Source: Gammaproteobacteria bacterium | GTDB lineage: Bacteria > Pseudomonadota > Gammaproteobacteria > JAJPIJ01 | Assembly: GCA_022071965.1 (NCBI GenBank) | Contig: JAJVIQ010000020.1 | Location: forward strand, 91,208-155,207 | Length of the DNA stretch: 64,000 nt | Direction: 5' to 3' | Shown here: one piece after another, positions 16,538 through 25,714 of the stretch | Layout of the letters: every line of letters starts with the position of its first letter | How positions within the stretch are numbered: position 1 is the stretch's first letter | Notes under the pieces: generated by a model | The model's database searches: none | Told to the model about the DNA's origin: nothing | The model's input: only the letters and a program-made list of their open reading frames with translations | Made by a program: the position numbers and the translations under genes

Positions 16538-18113
16538 GTTCGACGGGTTGTGCGACCGGCAGCGAGACGTGGAATTCCGCGCCGCCACCCTCGTGTTCGC
16601 TGTACCAGGTTCGGCCGCCGAAGGCGGCCACGATGCTGCCGCTGATCGACAGGCCCAGGCCAATGCCGTGCGCCTTGGTGGTGAAAAAGGGCGCGAACAG
16701 ACGCTCCACATCTCCGGGGCTGACGCCCGGGCCGCGATCGGTCACCGAAAATTCTATCGCCGCACCCGGACCGCGCGCCGACCGGATCGCGATGACGCGC
16801 TCCCCCGGCGGCACCTCGGCCATCGCGTCGACCGCGTTGCGGATGAAATTCAGCGCGACCTGCTGAAGCTGCACGGCGTCGGCCTGCACCGGCGGCAGAT
16901 CCGGGGCGAGCGCGAGCTCCACGCGCGTGTAGTGATGCCGGAGATCGACGTCGGCAAACCGGATCACCGCGCGCAGCTGCTCGTTGATGTCGACCAGCTC
17001 GCTGCGGATTTCCTCGCGGCGCATGAACCCCCGCAACCGCTGGATGATGTCGCCTGCCCTCTCCGCCTGGCGCGCTATCTGCTCGAGGGCCTCCTCGAAA
17101 TCCTGCGCTCCCTGTGCGCCGCGGGCGAGCATGCGGCGCGCGGCCTGGGCGTAGGTGGCGATGGCCGTCAGAGGCTGGGTGATTTCGTGCGCGATGCCCG
17201 AGGCCATCTCGCCCATGGTCGACAGCCGCCCGACATGCGCCAGCCGGTCGCGCTGCTCGCGGACCTGCTGTTCCATCATCAACTCCGAGGAACGATCCAG
17301 CACCTGGGCGACGAACAGGGGCTGCCCGTCCTGTACCGTATAACTGCAATGCAGGCTGCACGGGGTGAGGCCGCCGTCCGGCCTGCGTATGCGGACATCC
17401 TGTGTGTCGGGCTGGCTCGCGCGCTGCGCCGCCTGCCTCATCTCATCGACGATGCCGCGATCCTCGGCCGCCACGAGGTCGGCGAAGTGCATGCCGAGGA
17501 GAACCCCCTGCGCGCGGCCGCAAAGCCGGCAGAACTCGGGATTGACGGTACGTATGCGGCAGAGCCCGTCGGCCATGAAAATGCCGGCCGGCGCATTGTC
17601 GATGATCAGGCGCAATTCGGCCTCGCGCGCGCGGATGGCGGCCTCGGCGTTCTTGCGCCACGAAATATCACGCACGATACCGACGAACTGCATGCGTTCG
17701 CCGCGCGCCTCGCCGATGGCGATGTCCAGCGGGAAGACGGTTCCGTCCTTGCGCAGGCCCTGCGCCTCACGGCCGATCCCGATGATCCTGGGCACGCCCG
17801 TGCGCAGGTAGTTCCTCAGGTACCGATCGTGCTCGCCCTGCCAGGGCTCCGGCATCAGCATCTTGACGTTTCGGCCGATGACCTCCGCGGCGCGATAGCC
17901 GAAGATGCGCTCGGCCGCGGGGTTGAACACCTCGATGCGGCCCCATTGATCGATGATGATCAGTCCGTCGACCATCGCGTTCAGCGCCGCCTCGAACCGC
18001 GCCCGATAGCCACCGGGATCCTGCTGCGTAGTGCCGGCCGGTGTGCCTTCGGGAGGCGCGCCCGGCATGGGAACATGGTCCATGGCGCATATTGTCGTTA
18101 ATCTGCGCGCCAT
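16530..18113 (-). CDS. fixL: FixL-type heme-PAS oxygen-sensing histidine kinase
   Basis: 527 residues: PAS1 (about 36-155), PAS2 (about 160-280), HisKA with phospho-acceptor H309 in MGEMASGIAHEITQP, and HATPase to the end (FIRNAVDAM, DRGPGV, GIGLGLSISG). PAS1 matches the FixL heme pocket: HDRYLRNYLRTGVPRIIGIGR aligns with Bradyrhizobium FixL, placing H95 at the heme ligand H200, R115 at R220, N101 at R206 and R109 at H214. O2 binding to the heme should switch the kinase off. No membrane segment is seen, so the sensor is cytoplasmic. The start at 18113 has GGAG upstream; M11 or M16 are alternatives. Confidence 0.88.
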   Translation of the reverse strand: MARRLTTICAMDHVPMPGAPPEGTPAGTTQQDPGGYRARFEAALNAMVDGLIIIDQWGRIEVFNPAAERIFGYRAAEVIGRNVKMLMPEPWQGEHDRYLRNYLRTGVPRIIGIGREAQGLRKDGTVFPLDIAIGEARGERMQFVGIVRDISWRKNAEAAIRAREAELRLIIDNAPAGIFMADGLCRIRTVNPEFCRLCGRAQGVLLGMHFADLVAAEDRGIVDEMRQAAQRASQPDTQDVRIRRPDGGLTPCSLHCSYTVQDGQPLFVAQVLDRSSELMMEQQVREQRDRLAHVGRLSTMGEMASGIAHEITQPLTAIATYAQAARRMLARGAQGAQDFEEALEQIARQAERAGDIIQRLRGFMRREEIRSELVDINEQLRAVIRFADVDLRHHYTRVELALAPDLPPVQADAVQLQQVALNFIRNAVDAMAEVPPGERVIAIRSARGPGAAIEFSVTDRGPGVSPGDVERLFAPFFTTKAHGIGLGLSISGSIVAAFGGRTWYSEHEGGGAEFHVSLPVAQPVEHE

Positions 18114-18136
18114 ACTCCACTACCCGGGCCCCGCAT

Positions 18137-18319
18137 ATGGGCATCGCCCTGCTGCCGGTGCGCCGCGCCTGGCGCACCGCAGGCTTCGGGCTTCCGTGGG
18201 GCTGGATGCCCTGCGGCCTGGTCTGCCGCGCCCTGGGCCACGCCGCCGCATCCGGCCACCGGCACGACGGGGCGCTGTACATGCTTGTCTTCGGGGCCGG
18301 CACGCTGCCGGCGATGAGC
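18137..18319 (+). pseudogene. remnant of a SafE/TauE-type (UreH-like) membrane exporter, inverted
   Basis: About 60 plus-strand codons between fixL and ccoS encode LLPVRRAWRTAGFGLPWGW, then MPCGLV, GALYMLVFGAGTLPAM. This closely follows the C-terminal half of sulfite-exporter TauE/SafE proteins (pattern LLWGWLPCGLVY...GALLMLAFGLGTLPA), which usually follow ccoS on the same strand. Here the fragment runs opposite to ccoIS, lacks the N-terminal half with its CxxC-like region, and loses similarity after GTLPAM while the frame continues antisense to ccoS. It is therefore read as a decayed, inverted relic. Exact limits are approximate. Confidence 0.6.
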
Positions 18320-18394
18320 AGTCCTGCACGCGGGCAAGTCCCATCGCCGCCAGCGCGTCCGGGCGTCCCGCCACGACAGAGGCCTGGAGGTTGT

Positions 18395-18565
18395 TCAGTC
18401 CCCGCCGCCTTGCGCCGGCGGAACATCGTCGTCGTCCATGAGTATCTGGTGAGCGGGGCCCTCCAGGTCGTCGAACTGACCCGAGCCGACGGCCCAGAGG
18501 AAGGCCCAGACGATCACTCCCACGATCACCAGGGAGATCGGGATCAGCAGATAGATGATCTCCAT
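18395..18565 (-). CDS. ccoS: cbb3 oxidase maturation protein CcoS
   Basis: 56 residues: MEIIYLLIPISLVIVGVIVW opens with the single membrane helix, followed by the family motif FLWAVGSGQFDDLEGPA and an Asp-rich tail (DDDDVPP). The length and motif are diagnostic of CcoS/FixS, needed with CcoI for insertion of cofactors into the cbb3 oxidase. It starts nine bases after the ccoI stop codon. The other cco genes are 25 kb away. Confidence 0.93.
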   Translation of the reverse strand: MEIIYLLIPISLVIVGVIVWAFLWAVGSGQFDDLEGPAHQILMDDDDVPPAQGGGD

Positions 18566-18574
18566 GCAGCATCC

Positions 18575-21073
18575 TCACCGCGGCTCGGCAACGCTGCGCA
18601 GGCGCAGCGCGTTGCCCAGCACGAACAGCGAACTCAATGACATGCCGGCGGCGGCGATGAGCGGGTTGACCAGGCCGAGCACCGCCGCCGGCAACCCAGT
18701 CACGTTGTAGAACAGCGCCCACCACAGGTTCCCGCGGATGATCCGGCAGGTCTTGCGCGCGTGCTCCACGGCCAGGAGCACGCCGCGCAGATCGCCCCGC
18801 AGCAGCACCATGTCGGCGCTGCTGTGCGCCAGGGCGGCACCGCCGCCCATGGCGATCGAGACCTGGGCGCCGGCCAGCACCGGGGCATCGTTCACGCCAT
18901 CCCCGATCATCATCACCACGGCGCCGCCACGCTGCAACTCACGCACGGCCTGCAGCTTCGCCTCCGGGTTCATGCCGGCACGCCGGTCCTCGATCCCGAC
19001 GGCGTCGGCGACCGCCGCCGACACCGGCTGCTGATCGCCGGTCAGCAAAGTCACCCGCAGCCCCCTGGCGCGCAACGCCCGCACGACAGCGGCGGCCTCC
19101 GGCCGGATCTCGTCGAGCAGCGTGTAGGCCGCGACCAGGCGATCCTCGCTCGCGAGCACCACGGTCGTGCCGATCGGCCCCGGCCCCGGCCCCGACCCCG
19201 CCGCCGGGAGCGGTTGCAGGCCGGTGTGCCCGGCGATGAACCGCGGGGAGCCGAGGAACCATCGCCGATCGCCGATCTCCCCGTGGATCCCGGCACCGGG
19301 CTCGCTGATCACGCCGGCGGCGCACGGCACGCACAGCCCCCGCGCCGCCGCGCGGAAGGCGTGCGCGATGGGATGCTCCGAGTGCTGCTCGAGCGCGGCC
19401 GCGAGCGCGAGGCATTCCGCCGCGCCGTGGCTGCCGAGCAGCGCGGTATGCGCCAGGCGCGGGGCTCCGTGCGTGAGCGTGCCGGTCTTGTCGAAGACGA
19501 TATGTGTCACGCGCGCCGCCGTCTCGATGGCGGCGCTGCGCACCACCAGCACGCCCCTCGACATCAGCGCATTGATGGCGCAGGTCATCGCCGCCGGAGC
19601 GGCCAGCGACAGCGCGCATGGACAGGTGATGACCAGCACGGCCAGCACGTTCGCGAACCAATGCCCGGTGTGGGCGGCGATGCCGGCGAGCGCGGTCAGC
19701 GCCGCGATGAGCAGCACGGCGCCCACGAACCACCCGGCGATGCGGTCGGCGAGCGCAGTCAGCCGCGGCCGCTCGCCGAGGGCGCGCTCCAGCGTCGCCA
19801 CGATGCCCGCGAGCAGCGTGTTCTCGCCGACGCGCGTTACCGTCATCTGCAATGGACTGTCGACGTTGATCGAGCCCCCGATGAGCACGGCGCCCTCCTC
19901 CTTGGGCACCGGCGTACTCTCGCCGGTGAGCAGGGATTCGTTGACGGTCGAAACGCCCTCCGCGACCACGCCGTCGGCGGGGATCTCCTCGCCCGGGCGA
20001 ACGAGCAGCCGGTCCCCGGGAACGAGCTCCGCCGGTGCAGCCATCTCCATCGTGCCCCCGGTCGCGGGATTGAATCGGCGCGCCAGCAGCGGCAGGTGCC
20101 GTCCCATGCGCTCCACGGATTCGATGGCCCGCGCCCGCGCCATGAATTCCAGGTACCGCGCCGCGAGCAGGAAGGTCACGAACATCACCACGGCGTCGAA
20201 ATACGTCGTACCGCGATCGGCCAACGTGTTCCACGCGCTGCCCACGTAGGCCAGCAGGATCCCGAGGGACACCGACAGGTCCATGTTGAGCGTGCCGCCG
20301 CGCAGTCCGCGCCACGCCGACTGCAGGAAACCCGTGCCGGAGTAGAAAACCACCGGGGTCGTCAGCAGCAGGTTGATGACGTTGAGAAACTGACGGTGAT
20401 CGGCCGCGATGTAGCCGTCGTCAAAATAGAACGCGGTGGCCACCATCATCACCTGCATTCCGAGCACCAGGGCCACGCCCAATCTGCGCAGCAGCGTGCG
20501 ACGTTCGCGGTCGCTGCCCTGTTGTTGTCGCCGCGGATCGTAGGGTTGCGCACCGTAGCCCAGCCGCTCGATGCCGCGGATGAGGCCGGAGATTTCCACG
20601 CCGGCGCTGTGCACCACCCGCGCGCGGCGCGTGCTGTAATTGAGCCCCACCTCCAGCACGCCGGGCTGCTGCGCAAGGTAGCGCTCGATGAGCCACAGGC
20701 AGGCCGGGCAGGCCACCTTCTCGATCATGAGCGAGCTCTCCGCGGAGCCGTCGACGCGCTCGCGCGTGAACTGTCTGCGCACGGCGGGATGATCCCACGC
20801 CGCCAGGCGTTCACGCACGGCCGCCGGCATTTCCTCGACACGGGGCGAGACGACGGTACGGTGCCGGTAGAATTCCGAGAGGCCAGCTCCGACGATCAGC
20901 GTCGCCGCGGCCTGGCAACCGCGGCAGCACATGGGTTGCCGCTCGCCCTCGATCTCCACCCGCAGGTCCGTGCCGGCAGGCACGGGTTCCCCGCAGTGGA
21001 AACAGGGCGCGTCCGCGCGGGTGGGCATGTCCATGGGCATCGGGGGGGCGATCTCGACGGCAGTGCTCAACAT
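18575..21073 (-). CDS. ccoI: CcoI/FixI-type copper-transporting P1B ATPase
   Basis: 832 residues. The N-terminus has a cysteine cluster (CFHC, CCRGC) typical of CcoI, then an HMA-like metal site CPAC (IEKVACPACLWLIERYL). Eight membrane helices are expected; the ion-path motif is CPCALSLAAP, the phosphorylation motif DKTGTLT, with TGES, SEHPIAH and GDGVNDAP for the other ATPase steps, and MSLSS in the last helix. The CPCALS form is characteristic of FixI/CopA2 pumps, which export copper slowly for cbb3 assembly rather than for detoxification. Adjacent ccoS supports this role. A second, distinct copper pump is at 50.8-53.3 kb. Confidence 0.93.
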   Translation of the reverse strand: MLSTAVEIAPPMPMDMPTRADAPCFHCGEPVPAGTDLRVEIEGERQPMCCRGCQAAATLIVGAGLSEFYRHRTVVSPRVEEMPAAVRERLAAWDHPAVRRQFTRERVDGSAESSLMIEKVACPACLWLIERYLAQQPGVLEVGLNYSTRRARVVHSAGVEISGLIRGIERLGYGAQPYDPRRQQQGSDRERRTLLRRLGVALVLGMQVMMVATAFYFDDGYIAADHRQFLNVINLLLTTPVVFYSGTGFLQSAWRGLRGGTLNMDLSVSLGILLAYVGSAWNTLADRGTTYFDAVVMFVTFLLAARYLEFMARARAIESVERMGRHLPLLARRFNPATGGTMEMAAPAELVPGDRLLVRPGEEIPADGVVAEGVSTVNESLLTGESTPVPKEEGAVLIGGSINVDSPLQMTVTRVGENTLLAGIVATLERALGERPRLTALADRIAGWFVGAVLLIAALTALAGIAAHTGHWFANVLAVLVITCPCALSLAAPAAMTCAINALMSRGVLVVRSAAIETAARVTHIVFDKTGTLTHGAPRLAHTALLGSHGAAECLALAAALEQHSEHPIAHAFRAAARGLCVPCAAGVISEPGAGIHGEIGDRRWFLGSPRFIAGHTGLQPLPAAGSGPGPGPIGTTVVLASEDRLVAAYTLLDEIRPEAAAVVRALRARGLRVTLLTGDQQPVSAAVADAVGIEDRRAGMNPEAKLQAVRELQRGGAVVMMIGDGVNDAPVLAGAQVSIAMGGGAALAHSSADMVLLRGDLRGVLLAVEHARKTCRIIRGNLWWALFYNVTGLPAAVLGLVNPLIAAAGMSLSSLFVLGNALRLRSVAEPR

Positions 21074-21519
21074 CCTGACTCCCGAGGCTCGAATGTCAAT
21101 TGCCCGTCCCGGTGCCCAGCGGTTTCCCCTGCGCTGACGGTTTTTTGACGTTTGGGGGTGTCGGTGTGCAATTCCACGCCCCCGCGCTCCATAATCGCCT
21201 TACCTGAGCATCTCGATGGAAGTGCCTGTAGACGGAGTGTTTTTCGACATTCGCGGGCGGACGCGCGAATGGCGGCGCTGACCGGGGGGATCGGCGCGGC
21301 TGGAGCTTTTCTTGCAGTGCGGTTCAAGCCACTCGAGGGCGCCGCGCCGTGCGGCATTAGCAGGGGGCCACACCGAGTTCCACATGAGAAACCCAGCGCT
21401 CATTATCCCGTCCGCCGCCCGATCGGGGTTGATCGGCATCAACGCCATCGGTCGATGAATCCGCGGATCCACCCTCCAGGCACGTTCACTCCGGAGCCGC
21501 ATTCGCCACCGACCGTGCG
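21074..21519. other. 446-bp intergenic region between divergent ccoI and the multi-PAS kinase
   Basis: No gene, repeat or RNA was recognised. It is somewhat less GC-rich than the flanks and holds T-rich patches (TTTTTTGACG at 21141-21150), so promoters for both divergent genes probably lie here, but none could be fixed with confidence. No FNR box was found. Confidence 0.5.
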
Positions 21520-24500
21520 ATGAACGATCTGACGCCCATCCCGATCCCCCCTGACCCGCCGGCGTCCGACGCGCCGGCAAGTGCCGCGATCGATGCCGCA
21601 AGATCCGCCGCCCCGCCACCCGGGGGCAACGCCCGCGCCCACCTGCAGGCGGTCGTTGCCGCCGACGGCACCGGCTACGCGGTGATCGATCCGCGCGCGC
21701 GGGTCGTGGAGGCCAACGACGTCTATGCCCACATGGCGGGGTTCGAAGACGCCGCTGCGGTGCTCGGGCGCAGCGTGCTGGAGTGGACGAACGGCCGCGA
21801 CGTGCCGCGGACCGTCGAGCAGATCCGCCGCTGCATGGCGGAGGGCAGCGTGCGCGCGATGCTGGTGGAGTATCACGATGCCGGTGGCCGGCGAGTGCCC
21901 GTATCCATCAATGCACAGCGCACCGAGACCGGCGATGGGCCGCGTATCGTTCTGCTGTGCCGTCCGCCGCGGCAGCGACCGAGCGCGGCCGAGGCGCTGC
22001 AGGCCAACCGCGTGCGCATGCGCGAGCAGCAGGCCGCGCTGTCCTGGCTGCTCACCAGCCAGGCCTTTCTCGAGCACGACCTCGGTGAGTTCTTCCAATT
22101 GGTCACGCGCTGCGTGGCCGAGATGCTGGAGGTCGAACGCGTCAACCTCTGGCGGCTGAATCCCGCGCGCACCGTCATGACGCTGGTGAGCGGCTTCGAT
22201 CGGCTGAGCGGCACGCACGCCAGCGGCACGGAACTGGACACCGGATCGTACCAGGCCTACTTCCGCGCCCTGGAGAACAACGAGCCGATGCAGGTCGACA
22301 ACCTCGGCGAGGACGAGCGCACCAGCGAGCTGTCGGATCTGCACCTGCGCCCGTTCGGCGTCACCGGCCTGCTCGACGTTCCCGTATTCGTCGACAACCA
22401 GCTCGACGGCGTGCTGTGCCTGGAACAGGTCGGCGAGGACAAGCCCTGGTACCCGGACACCCGCCTGTTCGCCGCGGCGATCACGAACATCGTCGCGCTC
22501 GCCCTGCAGCACCAGGAACGCGCGCGCGCGGAGAATTCGCTGCGACAGAGCGAGGAGCGATACCGCCAGCTCGTGGAGCTGTCGCCGGACGCCATCCTCG
22601 TGCTGCAGCACGATCGCATCACCTTCGCCAACCCCGCGGCGCTGCAGCTGCTCGGCGCGCGCCGCGCGAGCGAGATCATCGGCGAGGGTCTGTTCCGCTT
22701 CCTGCATCCGCATTACCACGACACGGCGCGCAATCGCCTGCGGCTGACGGCCGAACTGCGGGCCTCGATCCCGTTCGTGGAGGAGAAGTACATCCGCCTG
22801 GACGGGACCACCGTGGACGTGGAGACGACCTCCGGACCCTACCAGGACGAGCAGGGAGAGGGTCTGCAGGTGATCGTGCGCGACATCACCGCCCGCAAGC
22901 GCACGGAGATGAAACTCGCCAAGAGCGAGCAGCGCCTGGACCTCGCCCTGAAGGCCGCCGACCTGGGCCTCTGGGACTGGAACCTGCAGACCGGTGATGC
23001 GTACTTCGACGATCGCTGGCTGGGTATCGTCGGTTACGCGCGTGAGGAGTTTCCGCCGCACATCAACACCTGGGAGATGATCGTCCATCCCGACGATCTG
23101 CAGCGGGTCATCGCCGCCACCAGGGCCCATGCCGAGGGGCAGACACCGTACTTCGAGAGCGAACACCGCGTGCTCACGCGCGGCGGCGAATGGCGCTGGG
23201 TGCACGACAAGGGCCGCATCGTCGAGCGCGACGAGGCCGGCCGTCCGCTGCGCGAGACCGGCACCATGCTGGACGTCACGGCGCGCAAGCGGCAGGAGGA
23301 GGCGCTGCGCGCGAGCGAGGCCAAGTTCTCGCGCTTCTTCCAGTCCAACCCGCTGCCGGGCATCATCGCGATCTTCCCCGAAGGACGCGTCATCGAGGTC
23401 AATCAGGCGTTCCTCCGCGCCACCGGCTACCAGCGCGACGAGGTCATCGGTGTCGCCGCCGCCGATCTGGCCTTGCGCTTCGAGGCCCAGCAGCGCGATC
23501 TGCTCTATCACGCGCTCGAGACGGGTCAGACGCCGTACGCCTTCGAGGCCCGGCTGCAGCTTCAGTCCGGCGAGATGCGCGACGTGCTGGCGACCTACGA
23601 GCGGGTCGATTTCGGCGGTCAGCGCTGCTTCGTCGGCATGTATTACGACATCACGCATCGCAAGCTCATCGAGGCGGAGATGCGCCGTATCAACGAACAG
23701 CTCGAACAGCGCGTGGCGGAACGCACCGCGGAGCTCGAATCCAGCAATCGCGCGCTGCGGGCCGCCGAGGGCCGCCAGCGCGTGCTGCTCGACGCCATGC
23801 CCGACCTGATGTTCCGCATCGACCGCGCCGGCCGCGTGCTCGACTTCTCCGCCCCCCGGGGCGACAGTCTGATCGATCCGGAGAAGCTCATCGATCGCAA
23901 CCTGCGCGACGTCGACCTCGACGCCCCCACCCGGCAGTCGATGCTCACCACCATCGATCGCGCGCTTCACGGCGGCAACATCGAACAGATGGAATTCCGC
24001 CTCGTCACCCCCGTCGGACCGCGCGAGTACGAGGCGCGGGTCCTCGGGAGCGGGACCGACGAGGTCGTCGCCATCGTGCGTGACATCACGGAGCGGCGGC
24101 ACATCGAGCACGCGCTGCGGCTGAGCGAGGCCGGGCTCAGCGCGGCGCAGAGCATCGCCCATCTCGGCAGCTGGGAGCAGGACATCGTCAACCCCGAATC
24201 GATCGAGGCCAACCCGCTGCGATGGTCCGACGAGACCTACCGCATCCTGGGCTATACTCCCGGGGAGGTCGAACCGTCGGTTGCGCGCCTGATCAACAGC
24301 TTGCACCCCGATGACCGCCAGGCCGTGCGTGAGCTCTGGCGCGCGGCCCTGCGCGACGGCAGGGACTTCGACCACGTCTGCCGGGTGCTCCGCCCCGACG
24401 GCGGGGAACGGATCGTGCATACGCAGTGCGGTATCCTCGGCGGGACGCCTGGCCCAGGGGCAGGCGTGAAGATCCTCGGGGTCATGCAGGACATCACCGA

Positions 24501-25647
24501 GCGCAAGCACGCCGAGGACGCGCTGCGACTGAGCGAGCGGCGGCTGCGCCAGATCATCGATGCGGTCCCGCACCTCATCTACGCGCGCGAGATGGGCGGG
24601 CGCTTCATCCTCGTCAATCAGTCGGTTGCCGACATGTTCGGCACCACGGTGGACAACGTGCTGGGCAAGACCGAGGCGGCGTTCGGGCGCCGGCCGGAGG
24701 AGGTCGAGCGATCGCGGGAGACGGACATGGAGGTGGTGCTGGTGGGGCAGCCGCAGCTCATTCCAGAGGAAACGATCACCGACGTGAACGGCAACGTGCA
24801 CGTGCTGGAGACGATGAAGATCCCCTTCACCTTCTCCGGGACGAGCCTGCCGGCCGTCCTCGGAGTATCCACCGACATCACCTATCGCAAGCAGGCGGAG
24901 CGGGAGATCCGCATCCTCAACGAGCAGCTCGAGCATCGCGTGCAGCAGCGCACCGCGGAGCTCGAGGCCGCCAATCGCGAGCTGGAGAGTTTCAGTTACT
25001 CCGTCTCGCACGATCTGATCGCCCCCCTGCGCGGTATCGACGGCTGGAGCCTCGCGCTGCTCGAGGACCTCGGCGATCGGCTCGACGACCTCGGACGGAA
25101 ATACCTCGCCAACGTGCGCGGCGAGGCCCAGCGCATGGCCATGCTGATCGACAACATGCTGAAACTCTCGCGGGTGACCCGCGCCGAGATGCGCCACGAG
25201 CCCGTGGACCTCTCGACGATGGCCGAGGAGATCGCCGCGGAGCTGCGGGTCAGGGACCCCGGGAGGCAGGCGGACTTCAGCATCGATCCGGTGCTCATCG
25301 CCAGCGGCGATCCAATCCTGCTGCGCTCGGCGCTGCAGAACCTGATGGAGAACGCGTGGAAATTCACCGGCCGCTGCCAGCACGCGCTGATCGAGGTCGG
25401 GATGACGACCGAGGGCGAGGAGCAGGTGTTCTTCGTGCGCGACAACGGCGCCGGCTTCGATCAGGCCTACGCCGCCAAGATGTTCGCGCCGTTCGCCCGT
25501 CTGCATCGCGCCGCCGACTACCCCGGCACCGGCATCGGTCTGGCCAGCGTGCAGCGGATCATCCGCCGCCACGGCGGACGGATCTGGGCCGAGGGCGCCG
25601 TGAGCCGGGGTGCCACCTTCAAGTTCACCCTGCCGCTGCCGACGTGA
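21520..25647 (+). CDS. multi-PAS/GAF sensor histidine kinase
   Basis: 1375 residues with no membrane segments, so cytoplasmic. Approximate order: PAS (45-150), GAF (180-330), PAS (345-465), PAS-fold-3 (475-590), PAS (600-720), coiled coil (INEQLEQRVAERTAELESSN), PAS (760-870), PAS (870-1000), PAS (1005-1125), second coiled coil, HisKA with H1164 in SYSVSHDLIAPLRGIDGW, and HATPase (LQNLMENAWKFTG, DNGAGFD, GTGIGLASV). PAS ligands cannot be assigned. It has no receiver domain of its own; the next gene, 67 bases downstream, begins with one and is the probable partner. Confidence 0.88.
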   Translation: MNDLTPIPIPPDPPASDAPASAAIDAARSAAPPPGGNARAHLQAVVAADGTGYAVIDPRARVVEANDVYAHMAGFEDAAAVLGRSVLEWTNGRDVPRTVEQIRRCMAEGSVRAMLVEYHDAGGRRVPVSINAQRTETGDGPRIVLLCRPPRQRPSAAEALQANRVRMREQQAALSWLLTSQAFLEHDLGEFFQLVTRCVAEMLEVERVNLWRLNPARTVMTLVSGFDRLSGTHASGTELDTGSYQAYFRALENNEPMQVDNLGEDERTSELSDLHLRPFGVTGLLDVPVFVDNQLDGVLCLEQVGEDKPWYPDTRLFAAAITNIVALALQHQERARAENSLRQSEERYRQLVELSPDAILVLQHDRITFANPAALQLLGARRASEIIGEGLFRFLHPHYHDTARNRLRLTAELRASIPFVEEKYIRLDGTTVDVETTSGPYQDEQGEGLQVIVRDITARKRTEMKLAKSEQRLDLALKAADLGLWDWNLQTGDAYFDDRWLGIVGYAREEFPPHINTWEMIVHPDDLQRVIAATRAHAEGQTPYFESEHRVLTRGGEWRWVHDKGRIVERDEAGRPLRETGTMLDVTARKRQEEALRASEAKFSRFFQSNPLPGIIAIFPEGRVIEVNQAFLRATGYQRDEVIGVAAADLALRFEAQQRDLLYHALETGQTPYAFEARLQLQSGEMRDVLATYERVDFGGQRCFVGMYYDITHRKLIEAEMRRINEQLEQRVAERTAELESSNRALRAAEGRQRVLLDAMPDLMFRIDRAGRVLDFSAPRGDSLIDPEKLIDRNLRDVDLDAPTRQSMLTTIDRALHGGNIEQMEFRLVTPVGPREYEARVLGSGTDEVVAIVRDITERRHIEHALRLSEAGLSAAQSIAHLGSWEQDIVNPESIEANPLRWSDETYRILGYTPGEVEPSVARLINSLHPDDRQAVRELWRAALRDGRDFDHVCRVLRPDGGERIVHTQCGILGGTPGPGAGVKILGVMQDITERKHAEDALRLSERRLRQIIDAVPHLIYAREMGGRFILVNQSVADMFGTTVDNVLGKTEAAFGRRPEEVERSRETDMEVVLVGQPQLIPEETITDVNGNVHVLETMKIPFTFSGTSLPAVLGVSTDITYRKQAEREIRILNEQLEHRVQQRTAELEAANRELESFSYSVSHDLIAPLRGIDGWSLALLEDLGDRLDDLGRKYLANVRGEAQRMAMLIDNMLKLSRVTRAEMRHEPVDLSTMAEEIAAELRVRDPGRQADFSIDPVLIASGDPILLRSALQNLMENAWKFTGRCQHALIEVGMTTEGEEQVFFVRDNGAGFDQAYAAKMFAPFARLHRAADYPGTGIGLASVQRIIRRHGGRIWAEGAVSRGATFKFTLPLPT

Positions 25648-25714
25648 TCCCGCCACTCGAGCCTTCCCGTGCGCTCCGAGGCCGGGCCGCCGGATCGACG
25701 AAGGGGACGCGCGC

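Noticed and set aside
18761..21148. Long plus-strand open frame opposite ccoI
   Set aside because: Same GC-skew artefact; product is His/Arg-rich low complexity without family features.
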